A stretch of 64,000 nt of DNA from Palaemon carinicauda (taxonomy: Eukaryota; Arthropoda; Malacostraca; Decapoda; Palaemonidae): positions 52,209,098-52,273,097 of the forward strand of contig NC_090746.1 in NCBI RefSeq assembly GCF_036898095.1, written 5' to 3'. Made by a program: the position numbers and the translations under genes. This document shows positions 48,258 through 61,345 of the stretch, one piece after another. Within the stretch, counting starts at the first letter, position 1. Each line of letters opens with the position of its first letter. Under the pieces are notes generated by a model. The model worked only from the letters and a program-made list of their open reading frames with translations, was not told the origin of the DNA and ran no database searches.

Positions 48258-49360
48258 TTGTGTCTCATTAAAAACTATGATTTTATATACATTTTATATA
48301 TCAGTGCACAGTCTCTTTTGTGCCATAAATACGAAGTCGAACTTTTATTGGCCAAAGCAAACTATGATATTTTATGTGTAATTGAGACATGGCTATATCC
48401 CTGTATGAGCAATGCAATCATTAATATTCCTTCTTATAATCTCTATCGTGAAGATTACGGTCGTGGGGGTGGAGTTTGTGTATTTGTAAAAGACTATTTG
48501 AATATAAATGTGATAGATAATTGTATGGAAAAACAAGAAGGTATTGAGGGCAAATGGTTATCAATCCAACATCGCAAATTACATTCAGACGTTGTCCCAA
48601 GCCCAATCGGAGACCACGAGGCCATTATAGTTTCCCTAAATTTACGTAAACCAAAAAGATTACCGATTTTTAAAACTTTCCGATGCCTCAAGAATTACTC
48701 ACAAGAGAAAATTTGCAATTCATTTTTAGACGAAGTACAGATTCCGAATGATATCCTCAACACTGACCAGACGAACATCCAAGTACCAATTCCAAGTAAC
48801 GTTCTAAGCAAATGTATTGACAACTATGCTCCCGTAGTAACAAAAGAAATTACTCGTCCCCCAGCACCTTGGATAACAGATACCTTGAAGGAAAATATAA
48901 AAGAGAGGGACAAACTGCAAAATGATGTTAAGATAGATAGAAATGATTTAGCTTTAAGAAATAATTTCAAAAATAAAAAGAAGAATGTAAGCATTGAAAT
49001 GGCTGAGACTAGGAAATATTGTTATAAGGAAAAATTAGAAAATAATAGAAAAAATCCTTCTACTTCTTGGAAAATAGTTGATACAATGCTTTTTAATAAT
49101 CGTAAGAGTGAGTCTCAATCAGATAGCGAAGATTTAGCTAATAAAGTGGATATATTCAATGAGTTTTTTTGCAAATGTTGGAAGGGAAACGGATAAAAGA
49201 ACTCAAGAGGAAATAGCTGGGAACAACGATAATCAACAAATTAGTGAACGAAATATTTTTAACAATAATCCCCTGAATTCTTTTAAACCATCTCCAGTTG
49301 ACTGTAAATCTGTCATTTTAACTGTCAAAGGTTTTAAAGACTCCAGTGCATAATTATGAG
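48258..49360 (+). pseudogene. LINE family B ORF2: APE endonuclease and linker
   Basis: The 312-residue open stretch (48258-49196) begins with YISAQSLLCHKYEVELLLAK, IETWLYP and RGGGVCVFVKDYLNI, the N-terminal half of an AP-endonuclease-type LINE nuclease. A deletion then joins HSDVVPSPIGDHEAIIVSL: the GDHEAI box (final catalytic Asp-His) follows directly and the GDFN region is missing. The remaining part is the pre-RT linker, with FKTFRCLKNYSQEKI and NEFF. The frame ends at 49196 and the reading NVGRETDK continues in another frame. Confidence 0.8.
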
Positions 49361-50761
49361 TCCGATGGCACCCCACTTCGCTTTGTAAGAGATACTCTAT
49401 ATGTAATTGTATTCTATATTACAGTAATTATTAATACATCAATTGTAACAAATACTTACCATGAATTATGGGAAAAAAACTCATGTTGTTCCTTAATATA
49501 AAAGCGGTGATAGAGATGAAATTTCAAATTATAGCCCAATTTCTTTACTTCCAGAAAATCGGAAATTTTAGAAAAAAAATTATAGAGGATCAATTATATG
49601 AATACCTAGAAACAAATAACCTTATTTCCAGCAGTCAGTATGGATTTAGACCCAAACTATCAACTGCGACGGCACTATTGAAAATATCCAATGAAATATA
49701 TGATAATATAGACAACAACAAAATTTTACTACTATTGCTCATAGATCTATCGAAAGCCTTCGATAGCGAGTATCCTACTATTTAACTTAATAAATGTCAA
49801 ACACTTAATATTAATCCTTCATGGTTTGCAAATTAATCGTTCCGAAAAATGAATTTGGTGTACATCAAGGGTCGATCCTAATCCCAATTTTATTTATAAT
49901 TAATGAAAATTACCTTGAGAGTTTTTTAGGAGATTGCTTTATAGTACAATAGGCTGATGACACTCGGATATTAATTGAGGGCAAATCTGATTGCTTAGAA
50001 GATTTAATATAAAGAGCTGAAGAAGTATTGAATAGGGCAAAATTATATTTTCAAATAAATGGCTTATTACTGAATTAAAACAAAACCCAGTGTATATCTA
50101 TAGGCTCTAGGCAATATATATCTGAAATTAATGATAACATTTATATAAACTTTAATGGAACCATTATTAAACCCACGAAATCTGTAAAGAATCTGGGTGT
50201 TTATTTCAATAACATATCGACGAATTGTACAGGAAAGTTGTAGGTATTCTTATATATATAAATACACTGAAAGACTCGTTTAATCCAGAGACCGGCCTAA
50301 TTGTGGTACAGTCACTGGCTCTAAGCTTGATTAATTAATGTTTTGTTGTGTGGGGATCAGCAAGTAATATACATATGAATCGAATTCAAAAACTTCCAAA
50401 TTTTGTTGCTCGTGTGGCCATTGGAACTGTAAGGAAATATGAGCATATAACACCTTTTTTATTAAAACTGGGATGGTTGAAAATGAAAGATGAATATACT
50501 TATGATGTGTGTATCTTTATGTTTAAAGTTTTAAGAAATATGTATCCAGACTGGTTTTATCATTTTAGTACCGTCGATTCTGTAACTGGAATCCACGCAA
50601 GACAGGCAAACAATCTAGTGGTCAGGAGAACCAACACCGAAATTGGTTCAAAGGAAATGAGCACAAGAGCACTTTGGAATGGTTTACCTCCTGTTTTGAG
50701 GGATGCAGCATCTTTAACTTCATTTAAGGGTAATCTTAAGAAACTTCTTTTAAATAGAAAC

Positions 50762-50765
<4 letters not shown>
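49361..50765 (+). pseudogene. LINE family B ORF2: reverse transcriptase and C-terminus
   Basis: KKIIEDQLYEYLETNNLISS, SQYGFRPKLSTATALLK and LLIDLSKAFDS (motif A Asp) are read at 49540-49775. Later the ADDT box is visible in another frame (near 49951), and GVHQGSIL-like sequence stands for the GxPQG box (49855-49880). The C-terminal 50348-50765 reads [20 protein letters not shown] and [20 protein letters not shown], a common LINE ending. Then the frame runs directly into (GA)n without a stop or 3' untranslated part, so the 3' end is probably missing or very short. Several stops and frameshifts are present. Confidence 0.8.
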
Positions 50766-50801
<36 letters not shown>

Positions 50802-50830
50802 ATGTCAATACAGCATCTTTCATCGTTGAT

Positions 50831-50874
<44 letters not shown>

Positions 50875-50899
50875 GTCAATGTATAGCGACGACATCATG

Positions 50900-50942
<43 letters not shown>

Positions 50943-50971
50943 ATGTCAATACAGCATCTTTCATCGTTGAA

Positions 50972-51046
<75 letters not shown>

Positions 51047-51071
51047 GATGTACTTGATTCGTTGGTTATTA

Positions 51072-51133
<62 letters not shown>

Positions 51134-51168
51134 GATGTACCTACAACATCTTGCATCATTGATTATGA

Positions 51169-51206
<38 letters not shown>

Positions 51207-51247
51207 GATGTACTTGTGCTATCTTGAATCGTTGGTTATTAAGTGTG

Positions 51248-51288
<41 letters not shown>

Positions 51289-51346
51289 GAGAGAGAGAGA
51301 GAGACGATGTACTTGTGCTATCTTGAATCGTTGGTTATTAAGTGTG

Positions 51347-51390
<44 letters not shown>

Positions 51391-51419
51391 GATGTACCTA
51401 CAACATGTTTCATCGTTGA

Positions 51420-51456
<37 letters not shown>

Positions 51457-51493
51457 CATATCCCAGCAACATCATGAACTGTTGAATATATTA
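50766..51493. repeat. Composite GA satellite, block f, with (GT)n
   Basis: About ten (GA)n runs with units of the types CAATGTCAATACAGCATC, GATGTACCTACAACATCTTG and GATGTACTTGTGCTATCTTG. The last recurs at about 51205 and 51303 as a near-perfect 98-bp direct repeat. (GT)n is at 51074-51102. Confidence 0.9.
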
Positions 51494-51680
<187 letters not shown>

Positions 51681-53270
51681 GGATTATTATTATTATTACT
51701 ATCCAAGCTACAACCCTAGTTAGAAAAGCAAGATGCAATAAGCCCAAGGGCTCCAATAGGGAAAAGTAGCCTAGTGAGGAAAGGAAATAAGGAAATAAAT
51801 AAATGATGGGAATAAATTAACAATAAATTATTCTAAAAAACAGTAACAACGTCAAAATAGATATGTCATATATAAACTATTAACAACGTGAAAAACTGAT
51901 ATATCATATATAAACTATAAAAAGACCCATGTCAGCCTGGTCAACATAAAAACATTTGCTCCAACTTTGAACTTTTGAAGTTCTACTGATTCAACTACCC
52001 GATTAGGAAGATCATTCCATAACTTGGTAACAGCTGGAATAAAACCTGTAGAATACTGTATAGTATTGAGACTCATGATGGAGAATGCCTGGCTATTAGA
52101 ATTAACTGTGTGCTTAGTATTACGAACAGGATAGTATTGTCCAGGGAGATCTGAATGTAAAGGATGGTCATAGTTATGAAAAATCTTATGCAACATGCAT
52201 AATGAACTAAGTGATCGACGGTGCCAAAGATTAATATCGAGATCAGGAATAAGAAATTTAATAGACCGTAAGTTTTTGTCGAACAAATTAAGAGGAGAAT
52301 CAGCAGCTGAGCACTAGTCACGAGAACAATACTCAAAACAAGGTAGAATGAAAGAATTAAAACACTTCTTTAGAATAGATTGATCACAGAAAATCTTAAA
52401 AGACTTTCTCAATAAGCCAATTTTTTGTGCAATTGAAGAAGACACAGACCTAATGTGTTTATGAAAAGTAAATTTGCTGTCGAGAATCACACCAAAAATT
52501 ACAATAGAGTCATACAAATTTAAAGAAACATTATCAATACAGAGATCCGGATGTTGAGGAGCCACCGTCCTTGACCTACTAACAATCATACTTTGAGTTT
52601 TGTTAGGATTTAACTTCATATCCCATAAGTTGCACCATGCACTAATTTTAGCTAAATCTCTATTAAGGGATTCACCAACCCTAGATCTACATTCAGGGGA
52701 TGGAATTGATGTAAAGAGAGTAGCATCATCTGCATATGCAACAAGCTTATTTTCTAGGCCAAACCACATGTCATGTGTATATAGTATGAAAAGTAATGGG
52801 CCAAGAACACTACCCTGTGGAACACCGGATATCACATTCCAATACTCACTATGGTGTCCATCAACAACAACTCTTTGCGATCCATTGCTTAAAAAATCAG
52901 TAATAATGCTAAGAAACGACCCACCCACTCCCAAATGTTTGATTTTGAAAACAAGGGCCTCATGATTAACACGGTCAAAAGGCAGCACTAAAATCAAGGC
53001 CAATCATATGAACTTCCAGACCACAATCAAGGGATTTCTCTACAGCATTGGAGATTGTAAGAAGGGCATCACATGCTCCAAGGCCTCTACGAAAACCAAA
53101 TTGCAAACTAGGATATAGATTATAATTACCTTCAGCATACCTATTAAGACGTTTTGCCAGAAGACGTTAAAAAACTTTAGATAATATGGGAGGTATGGAA
53201 ATTGGGTGGTAATCAGTGGGACTCGAGCTACCACAAACACATTTACATAGAGGAGTAACATTACCAATTC
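51681..53270 (-). pseudogene. LINE family C: reverse transcriptase, C-terminus and 3' tail
   Basis: Minus strand. FDRVNHEALVFKI (motif A Asp, about 52970), GVPQGSVLGPLLFILYTHDM (52828 on) and LVAYADDATLF (catalytic Asp pair present, about 52730). SFILPCFEYCSRD is followed by an in-frame TAG at about 52315, and then CSAADSPLNLF in the same frame down to 51915 with VTKLWNDLPNRVVES. A further frame change lies near 53010. The 3' untranslated part near 51790-51681 has CCCTTGGGCTTATTGCATC and a tail of (TAA)n on the minus strand, as in LINEs that end in AAT repeats. Confidence 0.88.
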
Positions 53271-53916
53271 CCTAACAAGTGCTTAAAGCTCCTCTTCTTG
53301 CTAACTTGCGTAAAATAACAGATAACTTTGGAGCTAAGAAATCTGCTGTCTTTATAAAAAACAAAGGAAAAATACCATTTGGGTCTACACCTCCATAAGC
53401 ATCAAGGTCCATCAACAGAGCTTTAATTTCACGAGATCGAAAAGCTAAACTAGTTAGTTTAGCCTCAGGAAAACAGGAGAGAGGAAGTTCAAGTTTTTCA
53501 TTACTCTGTTTACTGTCAAAAACATCAGCCAAAAGGGTTGCCTTTTCCTTTGGACAGTGAGTGACTGAGCCATCTGGCTTAAGTAAAGGAGGAACTGTTG
53601 TATTAACACCAAAGAGTGCAGATTTAAGGGTAGACCACCATTTATGTTCTTGAGTTGTACCAGAAAGGGTTTCTTTTATGGTTAAATTGTATTCCTTTTC
53701 AGTTGAGGCATAAACTCTCTGAGCAAAATCTCGAACCTGAGTATAGTTATTCCAGGTCAAATCTGATCTGTTACCCTTCCAAAGATGATAGGCCTCCTCC
53801 TTCTCCAAATAAGCACGTCTACAATCATCATTGAACCACGGTTTGTCCTTCACTCGGTACCTTAGCACACGAGAAGGGATACACCTATCAATTTTGTTGA
53901 CTAGATTCTCATTCAA
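53271..53916 (-). pseudogene. LINE family C: linker between endonuclease and RT
   Basis: Open for 214 residues: RYRVKDKPWFNDDCRRAYLE, AYHLWKGNRSDLTWNNY, EHKWWSTLKSALFG and ALLMDLDAYGGVDPNGIFPL, where the last is the start of the RT fingers. PWF-DDCR is a recurring landmark after the LINE endonuclease. Frames change at both ends. Confidence 0.8.
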
Positions 53917-54877
53917 AGGGACAACAGGATCTGAATACTATGTAATTCTGACCAATTCAAGTACAAAAGATCAGGCAAAATCCCATTCCAGTCTGCTCGG
54001 GATTTCATATAAATTTTACAAGAGTATGATACATCAGGGACAGGCTGCTCAGTCTTCAGTACTAATGAAATCAAGGCATGATCAGATGTCCCGACTGGAG
54101 AACCAACCTTGCTAGTTATAACGCCAGGGGAGTCAGTGTATACGAGGTCCAAGCAATCACCAGACCTGTAAGTAGCTTCATTTATGATTTGCTTACAGCC
54201 TGATTCAGAGGCAAAGTCGAAAGCTCTTAAGCCATGGCGATCGGTAGGAGAGATAGAACTTAACCACTCCCTATGGTGAGCATTAAAATCCCCAACAAAG
54301 ACAAAAGAAGCCTTTCTATCATCTTCTTGTATCTTGGCCATAATGGTAAGAAGACAATCGAAGATAGAATCATCCATGTCTGGATTCCGGTAGATCGAAC
54401 ACAAATAAAAGTTGTTATGCCTGCCACAAACTTTTATTACCTGAATCTCATGACATCCACTTTGATAGCAGGACTATGAGAAGCAGGGTACTCAGTCCTA
54501 ATATACACTGCCATTCCCCTGGCCCTAGGGATGGCACCACGTATCAACAATATTGGCTTCTTAAAACCAGTTATAAGGAGCTCAGATGAGTGCCTCATAT
54601 TAGAAACCAAAGTTTCTGAGCACAAAAGAATATCATACTGTCTGGGCGCAACTGTAAGGTCTTGAATAATTGCGTGAAGACCACGAATGTTGCAATACAG
54701 AAGACAGCATTGACGGAATCTAGGACTTACTGGTCCTGGATTTCGCTCAATGTCTCCAGAGAGCATAAGAATTAATAGAAACAAAAAAGCGACATCATAC
54801 TTATAAACTAGATTAACAAGAATTATAACAAAAACAATATGTACGGAATTATAAATAAAGTGATTGATGAAACCCAT
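53913..54877 (-). pseudogene. LINE family C: 2A-like motif and APE endonuclease
   Basis: ATG 54877 (MGFINHFIY) begins a hydrophobic segment of about 35 residues, followed by SGDIERNPGP at residues 40-49 (54731-54754 for the core). This matches the 2A consensus D-[VI]-E-x-N-P-G-P, at which ribosomes skip a peptide bond between Gly and Pro. The endonuclease starts immediately after: LYCNIRGL, YDILLCSETLVS (catalytic Glu), AVYIRTEYP. After a frame change near 54430 come FVFVGDFNAHHREWL (54290 on), DLVYTDS and GTSDHALISL (final Asp-His). All APE motifs are visible. This nuclease would nick target DNA to prime reverse transcription. Confidence 0.88.
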
Positions 54878-55567
54878 AGACTATAGTAAAAAGTCGGAAA
54901 AACTGGTCAACATGGAGGAGCCGATACACCATGCAAGGCTAAATACCCTCCAGGATAGCCACTTCAACTAAAGGGAGGACAGTAAGGATGGTTTTGAGAA
55001 GAAAAAGAATCAGAAAAGGAAAAGACGACCTCTTGATAAACCGCCAGGCATCCATGGCCCTTCTATTAAGCCTGCCCAACACACCATTTCAAAAAATAAG
55101 AGGAAGAAAAAAAAATAAGATAGAAAAGTGTGCTCGAGTGTACCCTCAAGCAAGATAACTCTAATCCAAGACAGTGAAAGACCATAGTACAGCGGCTATG
55201 GGACTACCCAAGACTAGAGAACAATGGTTTAATTTTGGAGTGTCCTTCTCCTATATGAGCTGCTTACCACAACTAAAGAGTCTCTTCTACCCTTACCAAG
55301 AGGAAAGTACACTGAACAATTGCAGTACAGTATTTAACCCCTTGGGTGAAGAAGTGTTTAGTACCTTATTGTTGTCAGGTGTATGAGGAAAGACGAGAAT
55401 ATGTAAAGAATAGGCCAGACTATTCTGTGTATGTGTAGGCAAAGAAAAAATAAACCGTAACCAGAGAGAGGGATCCAATGCATTACTGTCATGCCAGTCA
55501 AAAGATCCAATAACTCTCTAGCGGTAGTACCTCAACGGGCGGCTGGTGCCCTGGCCAACCTACTACC
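54878..55567 (-). promoter_or_regulatory. LINE family C 5' untranslated region
   Basis: Non-coding on the minus strand between GGTAGTAGGTTGGCCAGGGC (55567 downwards) and the ATG at 54877. Its end abuts (TA)n. LINEs carry an internal promoter in this region. I recall very similar leader sequences as abundant repeats in decapod genomes, but cannot verify this here. If complete, family C is a full-length copy of 3.9 kb with broken frames. Confidence 0.6.
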
Positions 55568-56454
<887 letters not shown>

Positions 56455-56456
<2 letters not shown>

Positions 56457-56689
56457 ACCCTGATCTCGTTTATTTCTAAAAATGCTAAGTCAAAGACAAG
56501 GATTCCGTCTATGAAAACGTTTCTATTTTATATAGAACTTTGTTTCCGTCCTCCATATCATGGTTGTACAACTATTTTCAATTGTTTGTATTATATGTCT
56601 ATAGTTTTGTTAATAATCAGTTTAAGAAATGTTTGATTTCGATGACACTCTCAGATTCTAATCAGAATTCTACAAAGACTCTGTGCCCA
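56455..56689. other. No recognised feature
   Basis: AT-rich sequence with no coding or repeat structure seen. Confidence 0.4.
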
Positions 56690-56995
56690 ATAACATCTGA
56701 CTAAGAGTGGAAACACAAAAGGAATAAAGCTTCCTGGACTGGGGTTCGAATTCCCCCCAAACTCCATAGTTTCTTTAGCGGCTATAACCTCACCATCCTT
56801 GTGAGCCAAGGGTGGAGGGATTTCGGGAAGCCTATACATCCTACCTGCCCATTCATCGGGAGCCATTGCCGGGCATTCTTTGGTTCATGCTTGGGCGCTG
56901 ATACAGTAAGTATCTAGAGGTCTTCTCTTCTAACTAAGGCAAGGTTACTGTCCCTTGCCTCTGTCATTGATTAGCAGCCTTCAAAACATTTCAAA
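56690..56995 (+). mobile_element. tRNA-derived SINE-like repeat, copy 2
   Basis: A B-box-like GGGGTTCGAATTCCCCCC at 56732-56749 is followed by the shared series CTCACCATCCTTGTGAGC, AAGCCTATACATC, GCCATTGCCGGGC, TTGGGCGCTGA and TGTCCCTTGCCTCTG, as in 7045-7335. The two copies differ at many positions, so both are old. Confidence 0.7.
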
Positions 56996-57660
56996 ACTAA
57001 ATCCCGGATTACGCATGTTAAAAAAAAAGAATAAGGCAAAAATAAAAGAGGCATATTTTAGGTGTAAAGCGAAACGGCAATGAATAGCTTAGACTTTGGA
57101 ATGAGGGTTGTCAAGTTATTTGTAGTCGAGTCTTCCCGTTTCTAGTTCCGAGTTTTATTGGTATGTATTTCTTTCATCCCTGTAAAGGAAATCTGCCCTT
57201 ACTTTATAACGACAGTAAAGCTCATTTAAATGCAAAGCATGATATGCGTTCCTGTACCATTGTTCCTCTTTCCGTAAGCCTCCTTGGTAGGCCTAAACAT
57301 TATCAATGTCACGCTTTTCAACATTCATAGTTAACGCAGAGTTATAGAATTATCTTCTGTGTATTAAGATGATTATCTCTGCCGTTCTCGCTAGGAAAAC
57401 GTTATCTTCCTTCAAGCAAAGTCTACATAAGGGTACATTAATTTTTTTTAGATAACTTCCTCAAATATTTCCAGTTTTTTATTTCAAATGAAAATAAATC
57501 TATTGTTAACTGTTTCTTATTCTAAGTAATCAGAGAACATCTCTTATGAAGATACCTGATTAAACTGTTTGTGAATTGCCATGAGCAGCAAAGCTGTACT
57601 AGCCGGAGTACCCATACTAGGTTGGTTTGCTGTGAGTGATCAGACTGAATTCACCCAACA
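56996..57660. other. No recognised feature
   Basis: Unique-looking AT-rich DNA. No coding signal, SINE boxes or terminal repeats seen. Confidence 0.4.
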
Positions 57661-57662
57661 TC

Positions 57663-57667
<5 letters not shown>

Positions 57668-57698
<31 letters not shown>

Positions 57699-57715
57699 AT
57701 ATATACTTATATATA

Positions 57716-57800
<85 letters not shown>

Positions 57801-57807
57801 GTGTGTA
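57668..57807. repeat. (TA)n followed by (TG)n
   Basis: TA with CT/AC interruptions, then about 38 bp of TG. Confidence 0.95.
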
Positions 57808-57815
57808 TTATAGCC

Positions 57816-58200
57816 ATGGAAGTAAAAATGAAAAGACTTGATTAGAGATAATACTTTCGTGTATTAGGGACATGAACAGTACTTCATGTTCAGAATATAA
57901 CTTATTCCATGTCGGCCATACATCCAAAGGTATTTCAGTCAGATTAAAACGGGGTTCTCCTAATAATGCCTTGGACTCCCACTGGTTAGGATCAAGTCAC
58001 AGAATTGGATGGTAACAGACGAGTAAAATAATCTATGTACACCCAGCAACAAAACCGGTGTCGTCTGGCCAGACTTGACTTGGAGAGATCATGCCCTTCT
58101 GGCCCTGAAAGGTGGCCAACTTTAAACAACCGAGACGTCTTTAGTATGGTTCGAAAATGAGGTGGGAAATTACCGATATCACTCAAAGAAATGCGATCAT
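57816..58200 (-). repeat. Interspersed repeat, inverted relative to 62940-63386
   Basis: 58035-58200 is the reverse complement of 62941-63107 with about 15 differences (CATTTCTTTGAGTGATATCG at the inner edge, TTTTGTTGCTGGGTGTACAT at the outer). The outermost 57816-57875 also matches 63328-63386 (TGTCCCTAATA, ATCAAGTCTTTT). The middle is not alignable by eye. No coding frame spans it. Confidence 0.75.
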
Positions 58201-58410
58201 GAAAGAAATATATATGAAAAACGAATGAACTCTTATTCTTTTAAGAACTATAATCTATTATTATTTCGAGAATAATTCATCAAGAGATTTTATCATAAAT
58301 TCTTATCTGAATTTCCTTAAAAACAAAATTCTGGAATATTTTTGGAACTGACTATTCATATTAATATTCATCACACTGAAATATCCTTCATTTGCATTTT
58401 CCTAAGCAGT
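58201..58410. other. No recognised feature
   Basis: AT-rich linker before the (CT)n run. Confidence 0.4.

Positions 58411-58473
<63 letters not shown>
58411..58473. repeat. (TC)n microsatellite followed by CACA
   Basis: About 60 bp of CT, then CACACACATACATACACAC. Confidence 0.95.
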
Positions 58474-58475
<2 letters not shown>

Positions 58476-59651
58476 CACACATACATACACACTGTACGTA
58501 ATATATGTAGGCGCTAATGATACATCGTTTCAAATAGCACATATTGGGTCACCAATCATTAATAAATGGCCTTGGCTAAAAAATTCGGAGGTAATGAGGT
58601 TGAAAGGTTTAGCTGTTGATTTCAGTGTTATCCTTTGATTTCGATCATGAGCCACGTAGCTCAGTGTGGTTGGGGTCAGATTTTAGCACGGGCTACTTGG
58701 CTCCGGCCCTCTTAGAGAAAATAGTATTATTTGCTATATCAATTCTATTAGTTTAAGGTTAGCCATTTAAAATACATCATCAGTTAACATAATTCATAAT
58801 GTTTCAGAAGTGATTACTGTAGTGAAAATAAAATATATAAAATGACATGCAATAAAAGAGTTCATTGGAGCGTTATTATAGTGATGCAGTGGTATGTAGG
58901 ATGTACGGTATAAAAGATTATAATATTAACACATAGTTTACTCAAATTATCTGATTCGGTACCAATAGCCTTAGATGTCAGGATGCCATAAAACTCCTAA
59001 TCAATCAATGAATCAATCAAATTATCTGGGCAATTCGTTCACTTCCAAGCGAACCCCTTTCCCTGGTGACGATTGCTCAATGCTCAAGTTTCGAGTCTAG
59101 CATTGATTTTTCGTATTAGGATTTTATTTGTCGTTTCATGAACTGATGTCCAACACCTTATAGGAGTTCCACCGAAAGCACTTCAAGAAATCCATTACTC
59201 TCGATATCTATTCAATCAGTCTTTTGCCTATTTACTTCATTGTTTATAGTTTTGACATAATTGCAAACACTTGGAAAGTAAATTCTATGAAACATTGTCA
59301 TCTTAGTATTTTGTTTTTCATTTTCTAAAAAAAAAAACTTCCACCTGAAGGATCTCAACAAAACTGTTAGACCTTCAAACCTCGAAACCGAGAACAGACA
59401 TGTGATGCTATTGACCAATCGGCGAGAGAGGTATGGGAGTCTGTGCGACGCCGACCAAACATTTGCGAACGGCTCGTGGCCTCCATGCCTACACGTCTAA
59501 ACGAGGTAATAGATGCCCACGGGGGTTGGACCAGCTATTGACCAGGTCATTTATGTGTAACACTTGTTATGAGTAATCTAAATCTTTATATTTACATGCA
59601 ATATAGTGTAAGTTACGTATACAATAAAACTGTTTCCTTTGTTATTTATTT
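58474..59651. other. No recognised gene
   Basis: Mostly unique-looking. GTAGCTCAGTGTGG at about 58656 resembles a tRNA D-arm/A box but no B box follows. AATCAATCAATGAATCAATCAA near 59000 is a short tetranucleotide run. Confidence 0.4.
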
Positions 59652-59669
59652 ATTATTTTTACATTGAAT
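59652..59669. repeat. Target site duplication, left side of the RTE-type LINE
   Basis: ATTATTTTTACATTGAAT, identical to 61346-61363. Confidence 0.85.
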
Positions 59670-61345
59670 TTTCTTCTTCCCAGCTGGTTCCCATTTTTAT
59701 ATGGGGTCGCTGTTGCGGATGAGCCGTTTCCATCTTTTTCTATTTTGCGCTTCTGCCTCATCAATCCCCTTCTCCTGTAAGTCTCCTCTCACACAATCCC
59801 TCCATCTCTTTCTTGGTCTCCCTCTTCTTCTTCTTCCTTGAACCTCCATCTCCATAGTATGTCTCCCAACGTGGTTCTCATCTCTCCTCATCAGGTGTCC
59901 ATACCATCTCAGCCTCCCTTCCTGCACTTTCTTTGATATTTCCACCACCTTTGTCAACCCCTTTATGTAGTCATTTTTTATCCGATCCTCTCTTGTCACC
60001 ACAGACATCCACCTAAGCATTCTCATTTCTGCCACATCCATCTTCTTCTCCTCTGTCTTCCTCATGCTTGCTGTTTCCGTTCCATACAGCATTGCTGTTC
60101 TTACCACTGTCTTATGAAATTTTCCTTTTAACCTCAGTGGTATTCTTTTGTCACAAAGAACCCCTGAGGCTGCTCTCCAGTTGTTCCAACCGATGTTCAA
60201 CTTCATCTTCCATACCTCCTCCAGCGTTAACAAAGGATCCCAAATACTTAAACTTATCAGCTCCCTTTATCTGTTCTCCCCTAAGATGAATACTTTCTCT
60301 ATCATCCCCCTCACTGGTGGTACACATATATTCTGCCTTAGATCTACTTATTCTCATTCCTCTGTCCTCCAGTACTTGCCTCCATCTTTCCAATTTCATT
60401 TCCAGATCTTCCCTGCTCTCTGCGCACAGAACAATATCATCTGCATACACTATGTTCCATGGTACTGCCTCCCTTACATCTTCTATTAAAACGTCCATCA
60501 CTATGTTAAAGATAAATGGGCTCAGAGCCGACTTTTGGTGTAATTCTACTTTCACCTCAAACCCCTCTGTCTCCTCAGCACTGCTCCTCACTCTAGTAAA
60601 TACATTACAGTACATCTCTTGTATCAGTCGAACGTACTTCTCTGGCACCCTCCTCTCCCTCAGACTCCTCCATACCTCATGTCTTGGGACTCGGTCATAA
60701 GCCTTTGCAATGTCAATGAATACCACATGCAGGTCTCTTTGCTTTTCCCGGAATTTCTCCATTAGTTGCCTCAGACACAATACACCATCTGTTGTTCCCC
60801 TCCCCTTCATGAATCCCATCTGCTCTTTACCTATTTCTACTTCTTCTCTTAGTCTAGCATCTATCATTCTTTCCAGTATCTTCAAAGTGTGGGACATCAA
60901 TTTAATACCTCTGTAATTCTCATACTCTTGGACATCACCTTTCCCTTTGAAGATTGGGATCAATATACTCCCACGCCACTCATTTGGTATCTTTTCCTAC
61001 TCAAAAATCTTTATCATGAGATCGTACAGTATATCCACTCCTTCATCTCCTAATGCTTTCCATGCCTCCACAGGAATCATGTCTGGTCCAGTTGCCTTCC
61101 CATTCTTCATCTTCCTCAGTGCATTTATTACCTCTTGCCTAGAGAAACTTATTACCATGCCAAAATTCACCAGTCCATCCTCTCTTAATAATCTATCATT
61201 TTCTTCATTTAACAGCTGTTCAAAATATTGTTTCCATCTCTCTACAATGTCTTCCTCCTTTCTAAGTACTACTCCATCTTGATCTTTTATTTGTTTGATG
61301 TGTGTAATATCTTTGGTGCTCTTATTTCTAGTCTTTGATAGCTTG
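59670..61345 (-). pseudogene. RTE-type LINE (family D), 5'-truncated
   Basis: Read on the minus strand. It starts within LSKTRNKSTKDITHIKQIKD (61345 on), then WKQYFEQLLN and KNGKATGPDMIPVEAWKAL (about 61120), a TAG at 60997-60999, then ILIPIFKGKGDVQEYENYRG, MGFMKGRGTTDG, FIDIAKAYDRVPR (motif A Asp), and HQKSALSPFIF, where Lys replaces the usual Gly of QGSALSP. NIVYADDIVLC (catalytic Asp pair present, about 60450) follows. A frameshift near 60200 leads into the C-terminal MLYGTETASMRKTEEKKMDV, RLRWYGHLMRRDE and RRRRGRPRKRW, ending with RNSDPI and a stop at 59697. These endings are typical of the RTE/BovB clade. The endonuclease is lost by 5' truncation. A perfect 18-bp duplication flanks it. 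Confidence 0.92.

Noticed and set aside
48258..49196. Host endonuclease/exonuclease gene
   Set aside because: The motifs are those of a LINE APE endonuclease, followed by RT and preceded by ORF1 zinc knuckles.
58645..58715. A tRNA gene or SINE head at GTAGCTCAGTGTGG
   Set aside because: Only the A-box-like part is present; no B box or clover-leaf could be drawn.
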